Positions 1 through 6,682 of a DNA stretch of 19,918 nucleotides are shown here, one piece after another (the stretch's first letter is position 1; each line of letters starts with the position of its first letter). A program made the translations under genes and the position numbers. The stretch lies in NCBI GenBank assembly GCA_965371355.1, contig CBDUYD010000038.1, forward strand, positions 1 to 19,918, written 5' to 3'. Under the pieces are notes generated by a model. The model did not search any database. It was given only the letters and a program-made list of their open reading frames with translations, and was not told where the DNA came from. The DNA is from JASJHI01 sp965371355 (GTDB taxonomy: Bacteria; Actinomycetota; Acidimicrobiia; Acidimicrobiales; Ilumatobacteraceae).

Positions 1-701
1 ATGGCGTCGAGGGGACGGCACAGTTCGAGCAACGTGTCGGCGTCGATCTCGGCCAGGTGGCCGGAGCGTGGCGCCAGCAGATCGGTCGCCGTCGGTGGCC
101 TCTCGGGGATCGAGACCCGGGTGGACGTTGACGGATCGTGCCGTGTCATCGACCGTGCCGCCCGGAGCGTGGCGTCGCTCAGCCGCCTCGCCGTTCTGTC
201 GGTGCGGAGCCACCGGATGACGGACGAGATGTACCAGATCAGCACCGAGGCCGAGAAGACGAGCAGCACCATCGAGATCGTCATGCCGGCGACGGGGGCG
301 GGCCCCTGCGGGTCGGACCCCCTCAGCTGGAACTGCTCGACGAGGATGAACGAGGCGGCAAGCGCGAACGAGCCGATCACCCACCGATCAGCGCCGTCGC
401 GGATGTAGATGCGCAGGGTGCGCGATCCGAAACGACCGACCACGTTCTGAGCGGCGACCGAGGCCAGTGCCAGCACGATGCTGAACGCGGTGAACACGAG
501 CCCGAGCCCTGCCAGGAGCGAGTCACGCGCCCGATCGACAGTGACCGTCCACCCCTCGGTGTCGCCCCCGTCGCCGGTGCCGACGGCCTGCGCGAGCAGG
601 AAGCCGCTCGCGCCGCCGATCGCAGGCAACAGCCAGGCGTTGTCGCGGATGGCCTCATGGAACCGCCGCCCGACTCGGTGCATCCAACGCCCACCACTCA
701 T
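1..701 (-). CDS. DUF2254-like membrane protein, cut by the left edge
   Basis: The reverse-strand frame from ATG at 701 stays open to the window edge (233 codons), so the C-terminus is missing. The N-terminus starts MSGGRWMHRVGRRFHEAIRD. Hydrophobic stretches follow at about residues 22-40 (AWLLPAIGGASGFLLAQAVG), 60-82, 103-116 and 135-155, so this is a multi-pass inner-membrane protein. The segment after the second stretch (FSIVLALASVAAQNVVGRFG, then RTLRIYIRD) resembles the conserved region of DUF2254 proteins, usually about 400 residues and of unknown function. It lies 16 bp downstream of the DUF1622 gene in the same direction, so the two are probably co-transcribed. The ribosome-binding site is weak. 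The family call rests on remembered motifs, not a search; the reading frame itself is secure. Confidence 0.7.
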   Translation of the reverse strand, partial: MSGGRWMHRVGRRFHEAIRDNAWLLPAIGGASGFLLAQAVGTGDGGDTEGWTVTVDRARDSLLAGLGLVFTAFSIVLALASVAAQNVVGRFGSRTLRIYIRDGADRWVIGSFALAASFILVEQFQLRGSDPQGPAPVAGMTISMVLLVFSASVLIWYISSVIRWLRTDRTARRLSDATLRAARSMTRHDPSTSTRVSIPERPPTATDLLAPRSGHLAEIDADTLLELCRPLDA

Positions 702-717
702 CGATCGGGTCTCGACT

Positions 718-1095
718 TCAATCGTCGGCCTGCTCGTCGGCCCGATCGAGCAGGGCGTTGAACTGTTTCCGGCGCCATGGTGCGATGCCGTCGACCTCGA
801 TGTCGAGCGAGAAGCTGAGTGCGATCCTCACCGCGACCAGGATGGCGAGCACACCGACGCTCTCGAGGCTCGGGTCGACCGTGATCGTCTTGATGATGTC
901 GGCCGCGACGAGGATCTCGAGCCCGAGGATCAGCGGCCGGCCGAACTCGCGCCGAACCGTGGAGAAATACTTGTTGAGGTTCGTGAAGTCCTTGAAGCCG
1001 GCGACGAGCGCAGCGGCACACCCGATCGTGATGATCGCGACACCGACCACCTCGAACCCGCGGGCGACGTCGTTCATCGCCTCCTCGAACCTCAC
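718..1095 (-). CDS. DUF1622 family small membrane protein
   Basis: A 125-residue protein with three hydrophobic segments: about 14-34 (FEVVGVAIITIGCAAALVAG), 52-70 (RPLILGLEILVAADIIKTIT) and 80-98 (VGVLAILVAVRIALSFSLDI). The RREFGRPLILGLEILVAADI stretch and the IEVDG near the end are typical of DUF1622, an inner-membrane family without an assigned function. The frame starts at GTG 1095. An AAGGAGAG sequence lies about 13 nt upstream, rather far. The alternative ATG at 1077 (MNDVARGF) has GGAGG almost touching it. It is the first gene of a probable pair with the DUF2254 gene, separated from the sulfatase gene by a strong hairpin. Confidence 0.8.
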   Translation of the reverse strand: MRFEEAMNDVARGFEVVGVAIITIGCAAALVAGFKDFTNLNKYFSTVRREFGRPLILGLEILVAADIIKTITVDPSLESVGVLAILVAVRIALSFSLDIEVDGIAPWRRKQFNALLDRADEQADD

Positions 1096-1113
1096 GACCG
1101 CAACCTATCTCTC

Positions 1114-1152
1114 CTTCGGACATCGACCTTCGACATCGCCCCTCGGACATCG
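1114..1152. repeat. three short direct repeats upstream of the DUF1622 gene
   Basis: The sequence CTTCGGACATCG and near-copies occur at 1114-1125, 1128-1138 (one G missing) and 1141-1152, a period of about 13-14 bp. The third copy runs into the hairpin at 1146-1174, whose other arm ends in the inverted form CGATGTC. The spacing is compatible with an operator array just upstream of the DUF1622 start, but could equally be debris from local duplication. Confidence 0.4.
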
Positions 1153-1174
1153 CTCGGTGTTACCGAGCGATGTC
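1146..1174 (-). terminator. hairpin terminator of the sulfatase gene
   Basis: A perfect 13-bp stem, GACATCGCTCGGT against ACCGAGCGATGTC, closes a 3-nt loop. It begins inside the stop codon of the sulfatase gene (1173-1175). No U-tract follows, which is usual for GC-rich actinobacterial terminators. It separates the sulfatase transcript from the DUF1622/DUF2254 pair. Confidence 0.7.
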
Positions 1175-3524
1175 AGTCGCGCTTCATCGCCGCGATGGCC
1201 TCCATCTCGAGGTCGACGTACGCCTCGCCCGAGAGATCGAGGATGAGCTTGGCGATCGTGCCCCCCGTGAACGTCCACGGGTGATCACCCGGGAAGTCCT
1301 CGGTGACGGGAGCGCCGGCGCAGCGGCCGACCATGAAGCCCTCGCCGGCCACGGAGAACGCACCGAGCTGTGTCTCGATGTCCTGTCGGCCGACCTGCTG
1401 GTCGTCGATGAAGACGGTGGCCGTGCCGCTCGTCTTCATGTTCGCCTTGTCGACGCTCGCCATGTCGAACGACACGCCGAGGACGTGGTCACCCTTGGAC
1501 AGATCCTGCTCGGCGATGATGATCTGCTCCTTCAGCCCGATGAAGTTGTTGCAGTACTTCAGCTTGCCGTCCTTGACGTACAGCGAGTGTCCACCGAAAC
1601 GCGAGCCGTTGGCGAACAGCACACCGTCGGGATTGTCACCGAGGTTCACCTCGACCGCGAACTTGTAGGAGCGGCCCCTGATCGAGGGCATGTCGCTCTC
1701 GGGGACCATCGCCGTGTTCGGGTAGAAGACGTATCGATCCTTGGTCAGGTCGACCAGCGACGGCCGCACGGTACCCCCGACCATCTGTACAGGGGTTCGG
1801 TCGTCGATCGGGATGCCGTTGTACAGGCCGGCCTCGTAGAACCAGAGTTCGATCATGTTCTGAAGCTTCTCGGGGTACGCATCGGCGACGTCGTGCATCT
1901 CGCTGCGGTCGACTTCGACGTTGTAGAGCTCCCACTTGTCGCCACCGAAGTCGCCCCATCCACCAGTAGCCGGATGCACGGTGTTCGCCTTCCAGCCATC
2001 CTGCCAGATCGATCGCGTGCCGAGCAGACCGTAGAACTGGCTGCCCTTGGCGGTCTTGGCGTCGACGTCGTCGACCGTGTGCGCGAAGCTCGTGCCATCG
2101 AGCGGTAGTTGCGTAACGTTCTTGACCCTGTCCGGGAATTCGATACCGAGCAGGTCGTAGATCGTCGGTGTGATGTCGGAGACGTGACAGTACTGATCGC
2201 GCAGCTCGCCGTGGGCCTTCAGCTTGTCGGGCCACGAGATGATCAGCGGATCGCAGATGCCGCCGTTCCAGACGTAGCGCTTGTACATCTTGAACGGCGC
2301 ACAGAAGGCCTGCGCCCATCCTGTCGGATAGTGGTTGTAGGTGTCGATGGATCCGAGAACGTCGAGGTACTTGATGTTGTTCTCGATCGTGTCGGGTACA
2401 CCGTTGAAGAACAGGTTCTCATTCACCGAGCCGACGGGTGTGCCCTCACCCGATGCCCCGTTGTCGGATGTCACGATGAAGATCGTGTTGTCGAGCTCAC
2501 CGAGATCCTCCAGGAAATCGAGGAAGCGCCCAACGTGATGGTCGGTGTACGACTCGAACCCGGCGAACACCTCGGCCATCCGAAGGAAGACCTTCTTGTG
2601 GTCGTCATCGAGCCCGTCCCACGGAAGTACGTGGTCGGAGGCCGGCCATGCCTCGCCGTCGCCGCTCTTGGCGTCGATCATCGTGTTGATCGGGGCCAGG
2701 TCGGTGTCCTCCGGCATGATCCCCATCTTCTTCATCCGCTCGAGCGTCTCGACCGCGTACTGCTCGTAGCCCATGTCGAACTTGCCCTTGTACTTGTCGG
2801 CCCACTCCTTTGGCACGTGGTGCGGCGCGTGACCAGCGCCGGGCGTGAGGTACATGAAGAACGGCTTGTTCGGAGCGACCTGCTTCGAGTCGGCGACCAT
2901 GGTGATCGCCTGGTCGACCAGATCCTTGCTGAGGTGGTACCCCTCCTCGGGCGGGTACGGCTGGTCGATCATCTCGTTGTCCTTGACCAGATCGGGGTAC
3001 CACTGGTTGGTCTCGCCGCCGAGGAAGCTGTAGTTGCGGTCGAAACCGCGTTGGCTCGGCCAGTGATCCTTCGTGGCCGCCATGTTCATCTCGTCGGGCG
3101 GTGTCAAGTGCCACTTACCACACGTGAACGTGCTCCAGCCCTTCTCCTGCAACACCTCCGAGATCATTGCCGCATCGTGAGGGATGTGGCCGCTGAGACC
3201 GGGGTACCCCATCGTTGCTTCGGAGATCGTATTCATCCCGACCGTCGACGGGTTACGACCGGTCAACAGCGACGCCCGCGTCGGCGAGCACAGCGCAGTG
3301 GTGTGGAACTGTGTGTAGCGGATCCCCTTGTCGACGATCCGCTTCATGTTCGGCATCTCGACGAGGCCGCCGAAGCAGTCCCAGGTCGCAATACCCGTAT
3401 CGTCCCAGAGCAGAATCACCACATTCGGTGATCCCTCGGGAGGACTGGGCTGGGTGTAGGCCCCCCAGTCCTCTGTCGAGTCGCGGATGTCTACGGCGAT
3501 CTTGCCTTCGAACTTGCGTGCCAT
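1173..3524 (-). CDS. type I arylsulfatase (AtsA/AtsD-like)
   Basis: A 783-residue sulfatase that would hydrolyse sulfate esters. The formylglycine signature CSPTRASLLTGR has its Cys at 79, so it needs a formylglycine-generating enzyme, none of which is in the window. Other expected active-site residues are present: D41-D42 (WDDTG), K137 and H139 (CGKWHL), H232 (GAGHAPHH) and D354-N355 (VTSDNGASGEG). Residues from about 610 to the end look like an added beta-sandwich. The length is close to mycobacterial AtsA/AtsD (about 787). There is no signal peptide or membrane segment, so it is probably cytoplasmic. ATG 3524 is preceded by an AG-repeat acting as the ribosome-binding region. Its promoter carries the dyad form of the 17-bp shared element. 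The natural substrate cannot be read from the sequence. Confidence 0.93.
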   Translation of the reverse strand: MARKFEGKIAVDIRDSTEDWGAYTQPSPPEGSPNVVILLWDDTGIATWDCFGGLVEMPNMKRIVDKGIRYTQFHTTALCSPTRASLLTGRNPSTVGMNTISEATMGYPGLSGHIPHDAAMISEVLQEKGWSTFTCGKWHLTPPDEMNMAATKDHWPSQRGFDRNYSFLGGETNQWYPDLVKDNEMIDQPYPPEEGYHLSKDLVDQAITMVADSKQVAPNKPFFMYLTPGAGHAPHHVPKEWADKYKGKFDMGYEQYAVETLERMKKMGIMPEDTDLAPINTMIDAKSGDGEAWPASDHVLPWDGLDDDHKKVFLRMAEVFAGFESYTDHHVGRFLDFLEDLGELDNTIFIVTSDNGASGEGTPVGSVNENLFFNGVPDTIENNIKYLDVLGSIDTYNHYPTGWAQAFCAPFKMYKRYVWNGGICDPLIISWPDKLKAHGELRDQYCHVSDITPTIYDLLGIEFPDRVKNVTQLPLDGTSFAHTVDDVDAKTAKGSQFYGLLGTRSIWQDGWKANTVHPATGGWGDFGGDKWELYNVEVDRSEMHDVADAYPEKLQNMIELWFYEAGLYNGIPIDDRTPVQMVGGTVRPSLVDLTKDRYVFYPNTAMVPESDMPSIRGRSYKFAVEVNLGDNPDGVLFANGSRFGGHSLYVKDGKLKYCNNFIGLKEQIIIAEQDLSKGDHVLGVSFDMASVDKANMKTSGTATVFIDDQQVGRQDIETQLGAFSVAGEGFMVGRCAGAPVTEDFPGDHPWTFTGGTIAKLILDLSGEAYVDLEMEAIAAMKRD

Positions 3525-3528
3525 GATG

Positions 3529-3544
3529 CTCTCTCTCTCTCTCT
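3529..3544 (-). repeat. (AG)8 tract at the sulfatase ribosome-binding site
   Basis: Eight AG dinucleotides on the coding strand end 4 nt before the sulfatase ATG. No other Shine-Dalgarno sequence is visible, so the GAGAG units of the repeat must serve. A change in repeat number would move or alter the ribosome-binding sequence without changing the protein. Confidence 0.8.
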
Positions 3545-3602
3545 CGAGATACCGACCCGGCGGAATGGGTGCAGCGCGTGGCTACGGACGTCGGTACCTA
3601 CG

Positions 3603-3676
3603 ACGGTAGGGAGGAGCAAGTTCGAGATCTAGCCAGATTCGGCACGTCGCGACACGACGGTGCCGAATCCGGCTGA
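3603..3676 (-). promoter_or_regulatory. sulfatase promoter with shared 17-bp element in dyad form
   Basis: Read toward the sulfatase, GTGCCGAATCTGGCTAG (3645-3629) is followed by exactly 20 nt and then the -10-like TACCGT (3608-3603), predicting a start near 3596 and a leader of about 72 nt. A second, inverted copy (GTGCCGAATCCGGCT on the + strand, 3660-3674) lies 14 bp further upstream. The two arms are complementary over 15 positions with one mismatch. The same element and spacing occur at three other promoters in this window. The dyad could also fold as a terminator for the DUF1269 transcript ending at 3697. Confidence 0.65.
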
Positions 3677-3696
3677 TCGTCAGGTGATCGAGAGGT

Positions 3697-4221
3697 TCAG
3701 GAATCGATGGCGTCGTCGACGTTGCCGGCGGACTTGGACACAGCCTTCTCCAGTTTTTCCGCGTCGTCGGAGTCGATCGCCTTGCTGATCTTCTTGTCTG
3801 CCTTGGTCAGCGACGCCTCGACCCGGTCGAGGTACTTGTCGTCGACGATCACGACGACCGCGGACGAATTCGGCGGGAAGTACTCGTCGATCTCGGCGCC
3901 GAGCTTCTTCTCCTCGTGCTTCTTGGTCAAGTGGCCGAGCAGCGCGCCGATGCCGGCGCCGATCGCGGTGGCGGCGAGCAGCGGCGGCGCGAACAGTCCG
4001 ACGACGAACCCGATGCCACCTCCGATGACCGCGCCCGAAGCGGTGTCTTCGTCGCCCTGCTCGAGCACATCGACCTTGCCGCTGGCGTCGCGGCTCATCA
4101 CGACGGCGCCCTCGATCTTCAAGTCGTCGCCCTCGGCGGCCTTGAGTGTCTCGAAGTCGCTCTTGGCGGTCGCGGCGTCGGAATAGGCGGCCACGTACAG
4201 CGCGAGATTGTCACCAGTCAT
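3697..4221 (-). CDS. DUF1269-like glycine-zipper membrane protein
   Basis: A 174-residue protein starting MTGDNLALYVAAYSDAATAK at ATG 4221, chosen because AGGAG lies 7 nt upstream. The N-terminal domain (about 1-70) is a small alpha/beta fold. A glycine-rich hydrophobic hairpin (about 72-108, with GAVIGGGIGFVVG and ATAIGAGIGALLG) is typical of glycine-zipper proteins and probably inserts in the membrane. A second soluble part (PPNSSAVVVIVDD) follows, and the tail is rich in Lys and Asp. This arrangement fits DUF1269, seen next to stress genes in actinobacteria but of unknown function. It has its own promoter with the 17-bp shared element. Confidence 0.75.
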   Translation of the reverse strand: MTGDNLALYVAAYSDAATAKSDFETLKAAEGDDLKIEGAVVMSRDASGKVDVLEQGDEDTASGAVIGGGIGFVVGLFAPPLLAATAIGAGIGALLGHLTKKHEEKKLGAEIDEYFPPNSSAVVVIVDDKYLDRVEASLTKADKKISKAIDSDDAEKLEKAVSKSAGNVDDAIDS

Positions 4222-4266
4222 TTCATTTCTCCTCATCTTGGTTGTGATGTGTTGTTTCGTGATCCG

Positions 4267-4309
4267 GTTATACCGTGACCACGGGCGGGAAACTAGCCAC
4301 TTTCGGCAG
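4267..4309 (-). promoter_or_regulatory. DUF1269 promoter with shared 17-bp element
   Basis: In the direction of the gene: CTGCCGAAAGTGGCTAG (4309-4293), 20 nt, then TATAAC (4272-4267), the best -10 of the set. The expected start is near 4260, giving a leader of about 39 nt that contains the AGGAG of the DUF1269 gene. It is the most diverged copy in the middle of the element (AAAG instead of AATC). Confidence 0.6.
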
Positions 4310-4387
4310 GGATTGTCGGCGCCGCACCATGGCTCTGCGCGCTGTGGCCGGATCGTGCGCTCGATCGCGAGTGGGCACGGCTCGAAT

Positions 4388-4430
4388 ACGCCGAATCCGG
4401 CTAGCCCCCGAGATGGTCCGCTCGTAGCGT
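4388..4430 (+). promoter_or_regulatory. short DUF1254 promoter with shared 17-bp element
   Basis: ACGCCGAATCCGGCTAG (4388-4404), 20 nt, then TAGCGT (4425-4430); the expected start is near 4437. A degraded inverted partner (GCCGGATCGTGC, about 4347-4358) lies upstream. Together with the DUF1269 promoter it fills the 302-bp divergent gap 4222-4523, in which I see no small gene. Confidence 0.6.
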
Positions 4431-4523
4431 CGGGAGTTGTGCCGAGACCCGTCCGAGCGGCGGGCCGGGAAGTCACCAGGGTCGGGCCCACGAGCCCGAT
4501 CCGTCGAACACGGACGGAGTGCG

Positions 4524-5435
4524 ATGGACCTGATCCCCGCTGAGGCCAAGGCCCTCGCGAGGTCGGCGTACGTCTTCGGCTACCCGCTCGTGGTCGCCTA
4601 CGGCAAGATGTACACCGATGTGGTCGATCGGTCTTCGCCCTCCCACGCGGGTGGGTTCGGCATCTGGCGGCACGAGCGGGACGGGGTTCCGTCGGAGAGC
4701 GACGCGGCGCCACCACTCACGACGACCCTGCACTCGACGAGCTGGGTGGACTCGCGCGCCGAACCGTGGCTCGTGCGGCATCCGGGGGTCGATGCGGGCC
4801 GGACCCTCACCGGCTGTACCTCCGATCTCTGGGGTTTTGCGATCGACGAGATCGCGGCGGACGGCATCACCCAGGGTCCGGTGTTGCTGGCGTCGCCGAC
4901 GTGGGCGGGTGATGTTCCCGAAGACGTGGATCGGGTAGTTCGTGGCGACTCGGCGTTCGTGCATCTCGAGTCGCGGATCCAGTTTCGTGACCCCGCAGAT
5001 CACGCCCTGGTCGGGCGTATCGAGCACGAGTTCCGCCTCGTTCCTCTGAGCGCACACGTCCGACGTCCTCCGCCCTCACCGGCTCCACATCTGCACTGGC
5101 AGCCGTACCACGCCGGTGACGAGACCGGAGTCGAGTTCTGGTCGCTGGCCAATTTCGCACTGTCGCTGACCGCTCCGCACCCCCAAGATCGGGAGATACT
5201 CGACCGGATCGCCACGATCGGTGTCGTGGCAGGGCAACCCTGGGATGCATCGTCGCTCAGCCCCGACGCCGCCGAGGCGATCGGCGACGGGATGGACGAC
5301 GCCCTGTCCGACATGATGCAGGCCGCTGCCGAACCGTTCGACCCCGCCCTGCTTCGTCGCTCGCGGGTCGGCACCGACCGTGACTACTTCAATCGTGCGC
5401 TCGGATCGTTGTGGCGTGGCCCGGTCGACGGATGA
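4524..5435 (+). CDS. short DUF1254-like protein lacking DUF1214
   Basis: A 303-residue protein starting MDLIPAEAKALARSAYVFGY at ATG 4524, with GGAG 4 nt upstream. The frame is open to a TTG at 4437, but that falls at the predicted transcription start. The AYVFGYPLVVAYGKMYTDVV segment is the usual opening of DUF1254. The rest is diverged, and the DUF1214 domain that normally follows is not recognisable. No signal peptide is seen, and the biochemical role of this family is unknown to me. It converges with araC, with 18 bp between stop codons. It shares its promoter element with the full-length DUF1254/DUF1214 gene at 17600, so both may act in one pathway. The gene is certain; the family is fairly likely. 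Confidence 0.72.
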   Translation: MDLIPAEAKALARSAYVFGYPLVVAYGKMYTDVVDRSSPSHAGGFGIWRHERDGVPSESDAAPPLTTTLHSTSWVDSRAEPWLVRHPGVDAGRTLTGCTSDLWGFAIDEIAADGITQGPVLLASPTWAGDVPEDVDRVVRGDSAFVHLESRIQFRDPADHALVGRIEHEFRLVPLSAHVRRPPPSPAPHLHWQPYHAGDETGVEFWSLANFALSLTAPHPQDREILDRIATIGVVAGQPWDASSLSPDAAEAIGDGMDDALSDMMQAAAEPFDPALLRRSRVGTDRDYFNRALGSLWRGPVDG

Positions 5436-5453
5436 AAGGCGGGCCGGATAGGC

Positions 5454-6386
5454 CTACTCGTGCATGTGCAGCGTCGCCGAGGGAGGTTCGCCGTAGACCT
5501 TCCGGTAGTAGCTGGCGAATCGACCGAGGTGGAAGAAGCCGAGCCCGGCCGCGACATCGGCGACCGAGCGATGCGTCGGGTCGGTGTCGAGGAGCCGGCG
5601 CCGGGCTTCGGCCAGCGCCCACGTGCGGAAGAACCTTGCGGGTGGGATCTCGTACTCGTCGACGAAGGCCTTGCGCAGTCTGCGCTCGGACACGTGCGCC
5701 GCGATGCACAGTTCGCCGAGTGAAGGAATCCGCCCCAACGCGCGTGCGTATTCGATGGTCATAGCGGTGACCGCACGGCTGTCGATGCCACGACCGCCAC
5801 CGATGTGTTGTTCCGCGTCGCTGTCGGCCAGCACCAGCACCATCGAATTCAGCACGTCGTCGGATGGGTGGGCGAGGGCGCCCGACGGGCCACCCGCGGC
5901 CTCGGCCATCTTGCCCAGGGCACCTCCGAGGCGCCGGGTCCCGGCGCAGTGCGCCATATTCCGAATCTCGCCCCGCGCCAGCGACTTGATCGGCACCCGG
6001 AGTTGCTCGGCCAGCGCCGCGAGCTGATCCACATCGGTGATGGCGCAGGACCACGAGAGTCCGGGTCGGGTTGTCGCGCTGTGCTCGGCGGACGGGCCGT
6101 AGATCATCAGGGAGCCCGGCTCCAGGTCGATCCCGCACCAGCGACTGCCCTGGGGGTCCGCTCTGATGTAGGTCATCGCGACCGTGTCCTCGCCGACGGT
6201 GGTATGCGACAGGAGGGGCATCCTCACGTCGGACGACGTCATCGTGAACCGCGGCTCGCGCACGGTCACCGTGCTGTTCGGGCCGTTGGCATGACCGTTC
6301 AAGACCGCTTCGATCTCGACCCCGGCGATCGACTTCGTGTACTTGTCGACCTCGTCGGTGACGCTGACCTCAACCGTCGGGCTCAT
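5454..6386 (-). CDS. AraC-family transcriptional regulator
   Basis: A 310-residue regulator. Residues about 1-190 form the sensory domain, with the cupin-like stretch DLEPGSLMIYGPSAEHSA. The last 100 residues hold the two helix-turn-helix units: LGELCIAAHVSERRLRKAF and the family signature VADVAAGLGFFHLGRFASYY, followed by GEPPSATL. I chose ATG 6386 (MSPTVEVSVTDEV); an in-frame GTG at 6425 would add 13 residues encoded by a cytosine run. The leader holds 11 consecutive G on the + strand, and an upstream ATG at 6435 is one nucleotide out of frame. The gene is divergent from the P450 and convergent with the short DUF1254 gene. It is the only candidate activator near the four promoters with the 17-bp element; that link is inference. 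Confidence 0.9.
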   Translation of the reverse strand: MSPTVEVSVTDEVDKYTKSIAGVEIEAVLNGHANGPNSTVTVREPRFTMTSSDVRMPLLSHTTVGEDTVAMTYIRADPQGSRWCGIDLEPGSLMIYGPSAEHSATTRPGLSWSCAITDVDQLAALAEQLRVPIKSLARGEIRNMAHCAGTRRLGGALGKMAEAAGGPSGALAHPSDDVLNSMVLVLADSDAEQHIGGGRGIDSRAVTAMTIEYARALGRIPSLGELCIAAHVSERRLRKAFVDEYEIPPARFFRTWALAEARRRLLDTDPTHRSVADVAAGLGFFHLGRFASYYRKVYGEPPSATLHMHE

Positions 6387-6406
6387 CGGCCCCCGCAGGC
6401 GCGCCT

Positions 6407-6417
6407 GGGGGGGGGGG
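6407..6417. repeat. 11-nt poly-G tract in the araC leader
   Basis: Eleven uninterrupted G on the + strand (C in the araC mRNA) lie 21-31 nt before the araC ATG, next to the perfect palindrome CAGGCGCGCCTG (6397-6408, sharing its last bases). With 11 G, an ORF from ATG 6435 runs past the araC start out of frame and stops nearby. With 10 or 13 G it would join the araC frame. Confidence 0.85.
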
Positions 6418-6563
6418 CGGCGCACTCACTGTCATTGCGGTCTCACTCTCCGACCGGCCGTCGGTGGAAATGGCCGGTGGAGAAGACCCTAACGCGACTC
6501 GACGATCGGCCCCAGAGGACTTGGTCCCTGTTTGGCTCGAGGGGACTTGTCGGGAAGCGGAAC

Positions 6564-6647
6564 CGATGATCCTGGACCGGTGATCCGGCCCGGTGTTGTC
6601 GGGTCCCGATGATCCTGGCAGGTGATTCCGGCCCGGTGATCTTGGAC
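6564..6647. repeat. imperfect direct repeats upstream of the P450 gene
   Basis: Two 32-bp units at 6564-6595 and 6607-6638 share CGATGATCCTGG at the start and CCGGCCCGGTG at the end. A third partial copy of the core, GATCTTGGAC, lies at 6638-6647 and overlaps the probable -35 of the P450 promoter. The array sits in the 296-bp divergent gap between araC and the P450 and may be a set of operators. Confidence 0.55.
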
Positions 6648-6672
6648 GGGGTGGCGGCTCGGCAGCTATAAC
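6642..6672 (+). promoter_or_regulatory. probable P450 promoter
   Basis: TTGGAC (6642-6647) and TATAAC (6667-6672) are separated by 19 bp. The -10 ends 10 nt before ATG 6683, so the leader would be about 3 nt. No Shine-Dalgarno sequence is present, consistent with a nearly leaderless mRNA. Confidence 0.5.
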
Positions 6673-6682
6673 GGGAACCGAC

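Noticed and set aside
3331..3356. Further partial match to the 17-bp element (TTCGGCATC in the sulfatase gene)
   Set aside because: Only the TTCGGC part fits, the GGCTAG half is missing, and it lies inside a coding region.
2109..3431. 440-codon + strand frame opposite the sulfatase gene
   Set aside because: The sulfatase frame carries all family motifs; the antisense product has no recognisable motif.
6396..6409. CAGGCGCGCCTG palindrome as an operator of araC
   Set aside because: A single 12-bp GC-only palindrome is easily met by chance at this composition, and no second copy was seen. Mentioned only as part of the leader.
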